DNA of 43,041 nt from Gemmatimonadota bacterium (GTDB taxonomy: Bacteria > Gemmatimonadota > Gemmatimonadetes > Gemmatimonadales > GWC2-71-9), in contig QHTT01000050.1 of assembly GCA_003220935.1 (NCBI GenBank), positions 1 to 43,041 of the forward strand. Reading direction: 5' to 3'. The notes under the pieces are model-generated. The model was not told where the DNA came from. It made no database searches and worked only from the letters and a program-made list of their open reading frames with translations. The translations under genes were made by a program, and so were the position numbers. Below are positions 17,732 to 26,063 of this stretch, piece by piece (position 1 is the stretch's first letter; each line of letters starts with the position of its first letter).

Positions 17732-18790
17732 TTACTTGGTCTGGATGGTGACGACCACGCTCATCCCGGGCCGGAGCGGATGGGCGGGGTCATTCTTCCC
17801 GTCGAGCCGGATCCGCACGGGGATGCGCTGCACGACCTTGGTGAAGTTCCCCGTCGCGTTGTCGGGCGGCAGCAGCGAGAACTTCGCTCCGGTGGCGGGC
17901 GAGAGGCTCTCCACGTGCCCGCTGAAGTGGCGGCCGGGGTACGCGTCGACGGTGAAGTCCGCCGGGTCGCCCTGGCTCACGTCGGCTGTCTGCGTCTCCT
18001 TCAAGTTCGCCGTCACCCAGACGTCGCCGAGCGGCACCAGGCTCATGAGCGGCTGCCCCGGCTGCACCAGCTGACCGACCTCCACGGTCTTCTTGCTCAC
18101 CACACCCTCGGCAGGCGCCGTGATCCGTGTGTACGACAGGTTCAGGGCCGCCTGGTCGCGCGCCGCGCGGGCCGCGCCCACGCGGGCGTCCGCGCCCAGG
18201 AGCGCGGCTTGGGCGGCCGCCAGCGCCGCGTCCGCAGCGCGTGACGCCGCCTCGGCCGCGTCGAGCGCTTGCTTGGGGACGATGTCCTTCTCCGCGAGCG
18301 GCTTGATCCGCTCGAGATCGGCATGCGCCTTCTCGGCGTTGGCCTGGGCCTGTGCCACCTGTGCCTCCGCCTGGCCCACGCGCGCCCGATTGCTCACGCC
18401 CGCGAGCGCCACGGCGAGGTCGGCCTCCGCCTGCGCCAGCCGCGCCTTGTAGTCGCGGTCGTCCAGCACCACCAGCGTGTCCCCCGCCTTGGCCGGCCGA
18501 TTCTCGTCGGTCCGCACGTCGATCACGTAGCCACCCACTTTCGGGAGGATCGGGACGATGTGCCCGTCCACCTGGGCGTTGTCCGTGGACACGTGGCTGA
18601 GGCTGTAGATCCAGCGCCGCACCCCCACGGCCACCAGGCCGAGCAGAGCGACGCCCATGATAATGAAGACGGTGCGCTTGCGGCCGCCTGGTTTTTCCGG
18701 CGCAACCGGTTGCTCCGGGGTCACCGGGGAAGGCCTCGCCGACCGCTGGGCAGTCTCACGTTCAATTGTCGTAGCCATCTCATCGCTCAT
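17732..18790 (-). CDS. emrA: Membrane fusion protein, EmrA/HlyD type
   Basis: Periplasmic adaptor of 352 residues linking the EmrB-like pump to the TolC-like channel. One membrane helix lies at about residues 41-57 after a basic stretch. HVSTDNAQVDGHI begins the barrel-lipoyl part; the region of about 115-215 is Ala/Lys/Glu-rich and predicts a long coiled-coil hairpin; TRITAPAEGVVSKK closes the lipoyl half. The start may be ATG at 18790 or ATG at 18778; neither has a good ribosome-binding site. It follows tolC by 42 bp, a gap that holds a palindrome, and precedes emrB by 10 bp. Confidence 0.88.
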   Translation of the reverse strand: MSDEMATTIERETAQRSARPSPVTPEQPVAPEKPGGRKRTVFIIMGVALLGLVAVGVRRWIYSLSHVSTDNAQVDGHIVPILPKVGGYVIDVRTDENRPAKAGDTLVVLDDRDYKARLAQAEADLAVALAGVSNRARVGQAEAQVAQAQANAEKAHADLERIKPLAEKDIVPKQALDAAEAASRAADAALAAAQAALLGADARVGAARAARDQAALNLSYTRITAPAEGVVSKKTVEVGQLVQPGQPLMSLVPLGDVWVTANLKETQTADVSQGDPADFTVDAYPGRHFSGHVESLSPATGAKFSLLPPDNATGNFTKVVQRIPVRIRLDGKNDPAHPLRPGMSVVVTIQTK

Positions 18791-18806
18791 TGCGTAGGTT
18801 CGAAAT

Positions 18807-18830
18807 GGCCCCGGGCGTCAGCCCGGGGTC
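18807..18830. repeat. Palindromic repeat of family B
   Basis: GGCCCCGGGC and GCCCGGGGTC enclose a loop GTCA between tolC and emrA, with one G-T pair in the stem. It resembles units of the 16011-16135 array and may modulate the level of emrAB relative to tolC. Confidence 0.75.
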
Positions 18831-18832
18831 CT

Positions 18833-20170
18833 CTAATGAAGGGTACGGGCCACGCCGGCGGCGCGCGCCAGCGCGATTCGGGCGGCCGCGGCCGCGAACC
18901 GGGCGTCGATCTCGGTGTCGCGCGCGCGAATCAGTCCTGCCTGCGCGGTGATTACGTCGATGTTGCCGGCGACCCCGGCTTTGAAACGCTCGCGCGACTG
19001 GCTGAGTTCACTCTCGGCGAGCCGCAGCTGCTCGCGGGCCACCGCCTGCTGCGCTTCGGCCGACCCCAGATCGAGCAGGGCGGCGTCCACCTCGGCGGCG
19101 ATCTGGCGACGCAGGTCGGCTTCCCGCACCTGCGACTCGCGCACCACGGCGTCCTGCTCGGCGAGCCGCGCCTCGCGCCGGAAGCCGTCGAGAATCGGCA
19201 CGCTCACCTGGAGCGTGAGGTCGCGCGTGGCGATCGCGCCCGGCACGGTCGCGCCGTTGACGCCGTAATCGCCGGCCAGCTCGAGCCGGGGCAGCCGTTC
19301 CGCACGGATCGCCGAACCGGTCTGTTGCGCCGCGGCGGCGCGCGCCAGCTCCGCCCGCAGCTCGGGTCGGTTGGCGAGCGCGGCCGTGACGGCCGAGTCC
19401 CGCTGGACTGGCACGTCGGCGGCGCCGAGCGACGGCGCGAGCGAATCCGTGAACGCGAGCGGGGTGGCCGCATCGAGGCCCAGCGCGCGCGCCACGTCGA
19501 TGCGGCCGCGGTCGAGCTGGTTCCTCGCGACCAGCAACAGGCCCTCCGCTGTGGCAAGCTGCGCGCGAGCGCGTGTCACATCGATCGCCGGGCTCACCCC
19601 CGCGGCCCGCTGCGCTTCTGCCAATCCGACCAGCTCGGCCGCGATTACCGAATCCGCCTGCCGGGCCGCGACCACCGACTGCGCGCGCACGGCGCGAACA
19701 TAGGCGAGCGCCGTCGCAAGCACCGAACCCTCGACCGTCACGCCCCGCTCCGCCCAGCTGCCGTCGGCTTGCGCGCCGGCCGCCCGCAGCCGCGCCACGC
19801 TCGACCAGTCGAACAGCGTCTGAGCCGCGTTGAGGCGGGCATCGTAGTTGTTGAACGGTCCGATCAACTCCGGCACGCCGGGAAACGAGATCCCGATGGA
19901 GCGCGAGTTGAACGAGCGATTGAGCCACGCGCCGCTCCCCGAGAGTGACGGCAGCAGCGCCGCACGCGCCTGCCGGACCCGTGCGTCCGCTTCCGTGGTG
20001 TGCAACGTGGCCAGCTCGACGACGGGTGTCTTGCCCGCGGCCATGTTCACCGCGTCGGCGAACGAAAGGCGCAGCGGCACGCTCGCGCCGGGAGCCTGCG
20101 CCACGAGGGGAGCGGGGCTGAGCGCTACGAGCAGGGCCAGCAGCCGACTGCTACTGCTTCGCGATACCAT
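18833..20170 (-). CDS. TolC-family outer membrane channel protein
   Basis: Outer-membrane factor of 445 residues. A signal peptide ends at LVAQA. The mature part has the internal two-fold pattern of the family: long Ala/Gln/Arg-rich helices (RVRQARAALLPSLSG; ARAQLATAEGLL; SEAQQAVAREQLRLAE), and PILDGFRREARL and GVAGNIDVITAQ are typical of the repeats. It would complete the tripartite pump with the following emrA and emrB genes. Its ATG lies 20 bp inside the tetR gene, so translation is probably coupled. Confidence 0.9.
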   Translation of the reverse strand: MVSRSSSSRLLALLVALSPAPLVAQAPGASVPLRLSFADAVNMAAGKTPVVELATLHTTEADARVRQARAALLPSLSGSGAWLNRSFNSRSIGISFPGVPELIGPFNNYDARLNAAQTLFDWSSVARLRAAGAQADGSWAERGVTVEGSVLATALAYVRAVRAQSVVAARQADSVIAAELVGLAEAQRAAGVSPAIDVTRARAQLATAEGLLLVARNQLDRGRIDVARALGLDAATPLAFTDSLAPSLGAADVPVQRDSAVTAALANRPELRAELARAAAAQQTGSAIRAERLPRLELAGDYGVNGATVPGAIATRDLTLQVSVPILDGFRREARLAEQDAVVRESQVREADLRRQIAAEVDAALLDLGSAEAQQAVAREQLRLAESELSQSRERFKAGVAGNIDVITAQAGLIRARDTEIDARFAAAAARIALARAAGVARTLH

Positions 20171-20801
20171 GGAGATAGAGGTCGATGTGAGTGTCGAGGT
20201 ACGCTCGGACGTTGAACCCTTCCGGCATGCAGGACGCGAATGCGCGGCGCACCACCGTCGCGTGCATCAGCGGCGACATCGCGAGCTTGGCGGCGAGCAT
20301 CACGTCGACCGGTCGAAACTCGCCGCTCTTGATGCCCCGCTCGATCACGCCCGCCATCAGGCGGTGCCCCCGCGCCACCACTTCGTCGTAGTAGAAGCGC
20401 GTCAACTCCGGAAAAGTTGCCGCCTCGGCCATCATGAGCTTGGGAATGCCAGCGAGCGCGGTCTCCCCGACCAGCCGCCAGTATTCCCGCACCAGCTGCT
20501 CGAGCAGATCGCGGGCGCTCCCCGTGAAGGAGCGGGCCAGGGCCTCGCCCTGGGCGATGACCGGCACGATCGTCTCACGCACTACCGCTTTGAACAGCGC
20601 TTCCTTGTTCTCGAAGTAGAGGTAGATGGTGCCCTTGGTGACGCCGGCGCGGCGGGCCACATCGGCCAGCTTGGTGCCGGCATAGCCCCGCTCGACGAAC
20701 ACGTCGAGCGCGGCCGCGACGAGCTCCTCGGGCCGGGCGTCTTTGCGACGCTGCCAGCGGGGCTTGGCGATACGCTTCGAGGGGACGACGGCCTGCGACA
20801 C
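20151..20801 (-). CDS. TetR/AcrR-family repressor of the efflux operon
   Basis: DNA-binding regulator of 216 residues. The helix-turn-helix (LADVARRAGVTKGTIYLYFENKEAL) lies in the first third; the rest is the helical ligand-binding domain and has few conserved residues, as usual. GTG at 20801 is chosen because GGAGG stands four bases before it; a TTG at 20816 is possible but would place the leader inside the gene. It is the first gene of tetR-tolC-emrA-emrB and presumably represses itself and the pump through the operator at 20817-20838 until an inducer binds. Confidence 0.9.
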   Translation of the reverse strand: MSQAVVPSKRIAKPRWQRRKDARPEELVAAALDVFVERGYAGTKLADVARRAGVTKGTIYLYFENKEALFKAVVRETIVPVIAQGEALARSFTGSARDLLEQLVREYWRLVGETALAGIPKLMMAEAATFPELTRFYYDEVVARGHRLMAGVIERGIKSGEFRPVDVMLAAKLAMSPLMHATVVRRAFASCMPEGFNVRAYLDTHIDLYLHGIAKQ

Positions 20802-20816
20802 GGTGCCTCCAGTCAA

Positions 20817-20838
20817 TTAGTTACTGAACGGTAAGTAA
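20817..20838. promoter_or_regulatory. Candidate TetR operator
   Basis: TTAGTTAC-N6-GTAAGTAA is an inverted repeat of 8-base arms with one mismatch, 16 bp before the tetR start codon and touching the putative -10 box. Arm sequence and size fit TetR-family operators. Two further copies of the GTAA step follow, giving a short AAGT run at 20833-20844. Confidence 0.6.
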
Positions 20839-20865
20839 GTAAGTCTGGTTCCCGCGTGCCGTCAA
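20837..20865 (-). promoter_or_regulatory. Candidate promoter of the efflux operon
   Basis: TTGACG (20865-20860), a 17-base spacer and TTACTT (20842-20837) on the minus strand. The -35 is good, the -10 poor. The overlap with the operator would explain repression. Confidence 0.4.
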
Positions 20866-20888
20866 CATGACCCTAAGCAGCTGACAAA

Positions 20889-21407
20889 TCAGAAGTTAGG
20901 AATGTGACGGCCGGCGGACCGCTCGCGATAGAACAGGATCAGCCCGGTGCTAGGCGGCTTCACGCCGAGCTGGCGCAGCAGCGTGATGATTTGACCCCGG
21001 TGGTAGGAAGAGTGATCCACCACGTGTTGTAACGTCTGCAGGTAGCTGTGCACGTACGCGCCGCCCATCGTCGGCTGGATGGTGAGGGTCTCTTCTAGCC
21101 GCGCCTCCGTGAGACCGTCGAGAAACCTCCCCCGCTCCCTCTCCACATCCTCCCACCGCGCCCGTACCTCCGCAAGCGACACCAGGTCCTTCCCCTGCTT
21201 CACAGCCGGATTCGGTGTGCCGAGCCAGCGGGTCAGCCACAGCTGCTCGGCCCAGACGATGTGGCACAGCGTGCCGTGAATCCCGCCGTGGCTGCTCTTC
21301 AGGTCACGGAGATACTGATCGGTGGGGAGCGCGGCGAGGGCGTCGAAGACGCGGCGGTGGGCCCAGGCGTTGAATTCGTACAGTTCGCGGATTGCGGCGA
21401 CGGTCAT
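20889..21407 (-). CDS. DinB-family protein
   Basis: Four-helix-bundle protein of 172 residues of the DinB/YfiT superfamily. The three histidines that bind a metal in the family are visible: H49 in GTLCHIVWAEQLW and H132 and H136 in VVDHSSYHRGQI. Members act as thiol-dependent transferases (for example with mycothiol or bacillithiol) or have unknown roles; no substrate can be inferred. It precedes the efflux operon on the same strand, but the operon's own operator lies in the 87-bp gap, so joint transcription is not required. Confidence 0.88.
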   Translation of the reverse strand: MTVAAIRELYEFNAWAHRRVFDALAALPTDQYLRDLKSSHGGIHGTLCHIVWAEQLWLTRWLGTPNPAVKQGKDLVSLAEVRARWEDVERERGRFLDGLTEARLEETLTIQPTMGGAYVHSYLQTLQHVVDHSSYHRGQIITLLRQLGVKPPSTGLILFYRERSAGRHIPNF

Positions 21408-21499
21408 GCGGTGAACTCTATCGCTCCGCCACCCGGCCGTCCATGAAGCCGCCGTCGCAACAGCGAGAGCGGCCGTGAGCCGCCCTCGGTCACCGAACG

Positions 21500-23005
21500 T
21501 TACTGGAGTTTGCCGGATCCCTGGTTGTTGGCCACGAGGGCCCCGACGCTTCCGCCGTGCCGGGCGAAGCCTGGCCCGGTGATGATGTTGGGATCAGACA
21601 CTCCGTCACCGTTGCAGTCGAGATCGCCGTCGTCGACCACCAGGTTGCGATTGCCAACGTACCTGTTCGCCCCGGTGCTAGGCCTGAGAACCAGCCCGTC
21701 GGGGTTCCCTTCCAAGGCGTTGCCAAGGAAGGTGTTGTTACAGGCCGACCGAGCGAAGATGCCCCCCACCCCGGCGCCCGTGATCTGGTTGGTCCGGAGC
21801 ACGTTTCCGGTCATCGAGACCTCTCTGAAAGACACTCCGAGGCCCAGCCCTGCCCCGAACCCGGTGGCGCCTTCCAGGCGATTCCGCTCGATGCGGCTGT
21901 CAGCGAGGTCCGCGAGTGCCATCGAATTGGCCCACGGGCCGATCACCGTGTTGTCTGTGATCACGACACTACTGCCATCGCGTGCCCGGATCCCTCCGAG
22001 GTTCCCTGATATGGAGGGCGCAGTTGTGACGATCATGTTGTGCGCAACGCGGCTACCGTCGATGCCCCCTTGGAGCTGGACGCCACTGCCCGAGCCTGAA
22101 GAGCTGAACTGATTATAGGCGACGACCAGGCGCTCCGCGCCGGCGGCGAACAGACACTCGTCCGTCCCACAGCCCACCGTGTTACGTACGAACTGCACGT
22201 CGGCAGCGGCCTCGAAGATCACCCCATCGACGCGCGCGCCTTCGAGCCGGTTGTCTGACACGACACTCGAGAACAGCCCATCGAAAAAGTGCGCCGAAGC
22301 CGACCACGGACCGCTGACAACGTTCTCTGCGACGACGATCCCTTCATTACCATTCGCCCGAATACCCTCGCCGGATGGCGACGCAGCAGCGATCGTGTTC
22401 CGTTCCGCCCGGCCGCCGGATACGCCCTGGATTGTGATCCCAGTTTCACCCCCGGTCACTGTCAGGTGATTGTCCGTGACAAGGCCTCCGCGCGAACCGC
22501 CCTGAGATTCGCTGCCGAAGAAGACGCACTTTCTCGTAGCGCCGCACAGAACCCTGTTGCGTAGGAACCGGCTGTCTTCGCCGAAATTCGTCACACCGTC
22601 GTAAAAGGCGACATAGGCGCCCTCGACGGAATTCGTAGCGTCTAACACGAGGTCGGCGACGGTCACCCGCCGCGCGACCACTTTGACGATCAACCCAAGA
22701 TCTCCTCGCCCCCGTAAGCCAGACCCCGGAGTGGCGCAAGTGAGAGTAACGTCATCGGTGCGGATGATGGCATCGCCCACGTCGAAGAACCCGTCCACCG
22801 CGATCACGTCGCCCGGCAGCGCGGCGACCAGCGCAGCGGCTAAGCCGCCCTCGTCGGAGACAATGACTGTGGGGTTACCAGGACACGCCGCGGGCGCGCC
22901 GATGGCGTAGGATGGATGAGCGCTAGGGGGGGACTGAGTAGGCTCGTAACAGCCAACGAACAAACCGATGGCGGCCAGGGCCGCCGACAAGCAGCGCACG
23001 TGCAC
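21500..23005 (-). CDS. Right-handed parallel beta-helix lipoprotein
   Basis: Surface protein of 501 residues with a lipoprotein signal (lipobox FVGC, C19). From about residue 80 to the end it is made of short repeats of the PbH1 type, with N-x-(I/V/L) steps such as SDNRLEGA, AENVVSGP, ITDNTVIGP and IERNRLEGA, the pattern of pectate lyase C/NosD-like beta-helices. No lyase active site is recognised, so it could be a polysaccharide-binding or -degrading enzyme or a structural protein. The start at 23005 (GTG) is chosen because CGGAGG stands six bases before it and a proper signal peptide follows; a TTG at 23038 is less likely. Confidence 0.8.
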   Translation of the reverse strand: MHVRCLSAALAAIGLFVGCYEPTQSPPSAHPSYAIGAPAACPGNPTVIVSDEGGLAAALVAALPGDVIAVDGFFDVGDAIIRTDDVTLTCATPGSGLRGRGDLGLIVKVVARRVTVADLVLDATNSVEGAYVAFYDGVTNFGEDSRFLRNRVLCGATRKCVFFGSESQGGSRGGLVTDNHLTVTGGETGITIQGVSGGRAERNTIAAASPSGEGIRANGNEGIVVAENVVSGPWSASAHFFDGLFSSVVSDNRLEGARVDGVIFEAAADVQFVRNTVGCGTDECLFAAGAERLVVAYNQFSSSGSGSGVQLQGGIDGSRVAHNMIVTTAPSISGNLGGIRARDGSSVVITDNTVIGPWANSMALADLADSRIERNRLEGATGFGAGLGLGVSFREVSMTGNVLRTNQITGAGVGGIFARSACNNTFLGNALEGNPDGLVLRPSTGANRYVGNRNLVVDDGDLDCNGDGVSDPNIITGPGFARHGGSVGALVANNQGSGKLQ

Positions 23006-23454
23006 AACATACCTCCGCACAGGTAGAGACCTCGTCAAATGACACGCTGCCGGACGACTGCCAAGAAGTGGTCAAGCAGCCCTATTTCGCCACGGTGAGC
23101 CCTAACGCACGGCGCGCCTCTGGATCAGGGCGTCTTGGACCTCGAGAATCTCGGACCAAAGGGTACCACAGCCGGATCAAGCGGGAGGCAAGCGCCTCCA
23201 CGATACCCCGCACGCTGCCGGGACACGCGCTGCGAGCCGCACGTATCCGCGAGCGGTACCGCGAGCACGGAAAGCAAAGGCCGTGCCGCACCGGCCCGGT
23301 ACGAAATCGCCGCCATGCTCCGCTGAGGCCGCGAGTTGTCGCATGATCTTTACACAATGTCGCTGGCTTGCACCGCGACTCGAGGGGCGAGCGGCGCTGT
23401 GGCCCCCGGTCGCGCTACCCTGGACATGCGCAACCGTATACAATGAGGCCGATT
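23006..23454. other. 449-bp gap without a recognised gene
   Basis: The gap holds no frame with family features. It contains several short inverted repeats: GGAGGC/GCCTCC around AAGC (23184-23199), GCACGG/CCGTGC around ten bases (about 23265-23286), and ACCGG/CCGGT soon after. Promoters of the divergent beta-helix and GNAT genes must lie here, but I cannot point to convincing boxes. A structured RNA is possible and unproven. Confidence 0.4.
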
Positions 23455-24039
23455 ATGCACGTGGAGTCCGTCACGCTCGCCGGCCACCACGTCCGGCTCG
23501 AGCCCTTGTCGCTCGCGCATGAGCCGGAGCTGTGCGCCGCCGGGCTCGATCCGGAGATCTGGCGCTGGACCGCGTCGCTCGTGCGGACGGCCGCAGACCT
23601 GCGCGCGTACATCGAGACGGCGCTCGAGTGGCAGCGCCAGGGGGCGGCGCTGCCCTTCGCCATCATTGCGACGGCGTCTGGGCGCGCCGTGGGGAGCACG
23701 CGCTACGCCAACATCGATCGGGCGAACCGCCGTCTCGAGATCGGCTGGACGTGGCTCGCACGCGACGCGCAACGCACCCCGATCAACACCGAGGCAAAGT
23801 ACCTGTTGCTGCGACACGCGTTCGAGACGCTGGGCTGTATCCGTGTGGAGTTCAAGACCGACGCGCTCAACGAGCGGTCGCGCGCCGCGCTGCTCCGCAT
23901 CGGCGCGAAGGAAGAAGGAATCCTGCGGAGCCATGTGATCACCGCTACCGGGCGGGTGCGCGACTCGGTGTATTACAGCATCCTCGCAGCCGAGTGGCCG
24001 GAGGTGAAGGCAGGGCTGGAAAACAAGCTGGCCCGATAG
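23455..24039 (+). CDS. GNAT acetyltransferase, RimJ/RimL type
   Basis: Acetyl-CoA-dependent N-acyltransferase of 194 residues. The core GNAT strand IGWTWLARDAQRT and the late segment NERSRAALLRIGAKEEGILR are characteristic of the RimJ/RimL group, which acetylates ribosomal protein N-termini but also many small amines. Substrate unknown. The start at 23455 has GAGG six bases upstream; ATG at 23443 lacks one. Its stop lies 1 bp from that of the convergent nucleotidyltransferase gene. Confidence 0.88.
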   Translation: MHVESVTLAGHHVRLEPLSLAHEPELCAAGLDPEIWRWTASLVRTAADLRAYIETALEWQRQGAALPFAIIATASGRAVGSTRYANIDRANRRLEIGWTWLARDAQRTPINTEAKYLLLRHAFETLGCIRVEFKTDALNERSRAALLRIGAKEEGILRSHVITATGRVRDSVYYSILAAEWPEVKAGLENKLAR

Positions 24040-24040
24040 G

Positions 24041-25030
24041 TTACTTAGCCGGGGCCAGCTCTCCCGCGTCGAGCACGCTACGCTGGATCGTCTTCCCCTC
24101 GATCACCTGATCGTCTCCGATCACGGAGTCCGCCACCGCGCTCCGCACCACGCGGACGTTGCGCCCGAGGATCGAGTTCGCGATCGTGCTCTCGGTGACG
24201 TAGCTCCCCCCCTCGATCGAGACGTTGGGTCCGATCGTGGCGTCATGGATCGTCACGCCGTCCTCGATATACACCGGCGGCACGATCGTGCAGCGGGGGC
24301 CCGGCCCCTGAGGAATCCGGGCCCGGCCCTGCTCGAGCAGGTGCTGGTTCGTCTCGAGCAGCGTGTCGACTTTTCCGCAATCGTACCACCCGCCCACCGG
24401 CGCCGTGAACAGTCGCCGCCCGCGGTCCACCATGTACTGGAACGCGTCGGTGAGGTAGTACTCGCCGCCCTTCCCGGGCGGCTGCTCCAAGACGTGGGCG
24501 ATCCCGTCGAACAGCGTCTTCCAGTCCTTGACGTAGTACAGCCCGATGTTCGCGAGCCGCGACACCGGGGTGCTCGGCTTCTCCACGATCGTCTTCATGT
24601 AGCCGCGCTGGTCGGTGACGATCACCCCGAAGCGCTGGTAGTCCTCGACCTCCTTCGCCCAGAGGATGCCGTCGGCGTCGACGGTCTTGATGAGCGACAG
24701 GTCGGCGTCGAACAGGGTATCCACGAAGATGATCAGCACCGGCTGGTCTACGAACGGCCGCGCGAGATTGATCGCCCCAGCGGTCCCGTCCAAGGCCTTC
24801 TGTTCGACGAATTTTGCCTTGACGGGGTACTGCGTGACGATGTATCGCTCGACGACGTGTTTCAGGTGCCCGGTGATCACGATCAGCTCGTCGACGTCGA
24901 AGCCTTTCACCGTATCCATGACGTAGTCCATCACCGGCCGCCCCGCCACACGGATCAGCGGCTTGGGCACGCGCTTGGTGAGCGGCAGCAGCCGGGTCCC
25001 CTTCCCCGCGAGCGGCACGATGATCTTCAT
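24041..25030 (-). CDS. Sugar-phosphate nucleotidyltransferase with beta-helix tail
   Basis: Makes an NDP-sugar from NTP and a sugar-1-phosphate. The N-terminal Rossmann domain begins with the signature G-x-G-T-R-x-x-P-L-T (KGTRLLPLT) and PKPLIRVAG; EKPS, NIGLYYV and GGEYYLTDAF are typical of the RmlA/GalU/GlmU group. The last ~90 residues are a left-handed beta-helix of hexad repeats (VYIEDGVTIHDATIGPNVSI). Of 329 residues. The specificity (dTTP, UTP or other) is not clear. The ATG directly follows the stop of the cupin gene (TAGATG), so the two are likely co-translated in sugar activation for surface glycans. Confidence 0.88.
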   Translation of the reverse strand: MKIIVPLAGKGTRLLPLTKRVPKPLIRVAGRPVMDYVMDTVKGFDVDELIVITGHLKHVVERYIVTQYPVKAKFVEQKALDGTAGAINLARPFVDQPVLIIFVDTLFDADLSLIKTVDADGILWAKEVEDYQRFGVIVTDQRGYMKTIVEKPSTPVSRLANIGLYYVKDWKTLFDGIAHVLEQPPGKGGEYYLTDAFQYMVDRGRRLFTAPVGGWYDCGKVDTLLETNQHLLEQGRARIPQGPGPRCTIVPPVYIEDGVTIHDATIGPNVSIEGGSYVTESTIANSILGRNVRVVRSAVADSVIGDDQVIEGKTIQRSVLDAGELAPAK

Positions 25031-25381
25031 CTACACCCTCCCGTAGCGGTCCTTGAGCCGCACCACGTCGTCGATCTCGGGAGTCGAGGCTTCCAGCAGG
25101 TCGCTCACCACCACGGCCTCGAACTGGTGGATCAGCTTGGGATGGATGTGGAACGACTCGCCCTGCGCCATGGGCCGCTCGATCAGCGTCTCGCCCTGCT
25201 GGATGCGCAGGATGATCTCGCCTGCGAGCACGTAGATCGATTCATCCTTCTTCTTGTGGTATTGCAGCGACAGGACGTGCCCGGGCTCGATGTGGAGGAT
25301 CTTCCCCACGTAGCGCTCGGTTTTCGCCCAGATGAGCTCGTGGCCCCAGGGCTTTTCGACGCGATAGGGGAGGCTGGTCAT
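25031..25381 (-). CDS. Cupin of the type II mannose-6-phosphate isomerase family
   Basis: Single-domain cupin of 116 residues resembling the C-terminal isomerase half of ManC. EKPWGHELIWA at the start, LSLQYHKKKDE and GESFHIHPKLIHQFEA contain the metal-binding His and Glu residues of the two cupin motifs. It could interconvert a sugar phosphate for the adjoining nucleotidyltransferase, like a split form of the bifunctional ManC, although the partner here is RmlA/GlmU-like rather than a mannosyl type. The gene ends directly at the partner's start codon. Confidence 0.85.
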   Translation of the reverse strand: MTSLPYRVEKPWGHELIWAKTERYVGKILHIEPGHVLSLQYHKKKDESIYVLAGEIILRIQQGETLIERPMAQGESFHIHPKLIHQFEAVVVSDLLEASTPEIDDVVRLKDRYGRV

Positions 25382-25392
25382 GGGAGGCGCGA

Positions 25393-25492
25393 AACGCGGA
25401 ACGCGGAACGTGGAACGCGGAACAGCAGGGTGGGGATCGTGGCGAGCGGCCTCGCATTGCTGTTCCGCCTTCCCACTTCCGCGTTCCGCGTT
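25393..25492. repeat. Long inverted repeat (family C), 35-bp arms
   Basis: Arms 25393-25427 and 25458-25492 match at 31 of 35 positions around a 30-bp loop. The arms are internally repetitive, built of GAACGCG steps, and end in GCGGAACAGCA or its complement. It fills the gap between the ferredoxin and cupin genes and abuts the ferredoxin stop. A hairpin in RNA would be strong, so it may limit readthrough or protect the 3' end. It looks like a small non-autonomous element or a repeat palindrome. Confidence 0.85.
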
Positions 25493-25493
25493 C

Positions 25494-26063
25494 TCATAAA
25501 ATCAGGCTTAAGCTGAGCGACGACGGGCTCGTCACACATGCCGTCACACACACCCCACACCCCACGCACCCCTCGGGCTTCAACACCGGATGCCCGCCGG
25601 CGTCGAGCGCGAGCGCTCGCTCCCCCACAGGGCAAGCGCGCGCGCACACCCCGCACGGCACGCCGTGGAACGTGATACAGCGCTCGGGGTCGAGCTCCAG
25701 GACCCCCAGGTGCACGCTCGCCCAGCCGTCCGCGGGAGGGACGAGCGCGCCCGTCTCGCAGGCGCGGGCGCACGGCATGTCGGCGCAGGCGACGCACGCC
25801 TGGATGGCCGGATCGATGATCGGCGTGCCGGCAGCCAGGCCGGCCCCGGGCGGCGCCTTGATGATCGCGTGCACCGGGCACACCTCGATGCAGTCGCCGC
25901 AGCGCGTGCAGGAGGCGAGGAAGGCGAGCTCCTCCGCCGCGCCCGGCGGCCGGAAGTGGCGGCGCGGGGCGACGCGCTGCTCGGTGCGCACCGTCACCTC
26001 CTGCAACAGCCGACCGAATGTCTCCCGAAAGAAGCCGCGCCGGTCGCTCGCCCGCGTGTCCAT
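25494..26063 (-). CDS. Four-cluster [4Fe-4S] ferredoxin, NapF/NapG-like
   Basis: Electron-transfer protein of 189 residues with 16 Cys in four sets: C52-C55-C58-C62, C90-C93-C98-C102, C129-C137-C140-C144 and C166-C169-C172-C176, each ready to bind a [4Fe-4S] cluster. The order and the segment PCARAC are like NapF/NapG and related polyferredoxins. The N-terminus has SDRRGFFRE, which resembles a Tat motif but lacks a hydrophobic stretch behind it. No nitrate reductase gene is nearby, so the partner is unknown. The ATG overlaps the stop of the M1 peptidase gene by 1 bp (TGATG). The last residues (SLSLSLIL) lead straight into the inverted repeat. Confidence 0.85.
   Translation of the reverse strand: MDTRASDRRGFFRETFGRLLQEVTVRTEQRVAPRRHFRPPGAAEELAFLASCTRCGDCIEVCPVHAIIKAPPGAGLAAGTPIIDPAIQACVACADMPCARACETGALVPPADGWASVHLGVLELDPERCITFHGVPCGVCARACPVGERALALDAGGHPVLKPEGCVGCGVCVTACVTSPSSLSLSLIL

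Noticed and set aside
25494..26063. Tat-exported ferredoxin
   Set aside because: SDRRGFFRE resembles a twin-arginine motif but no hydrophobic segment follows, so export is not supported.
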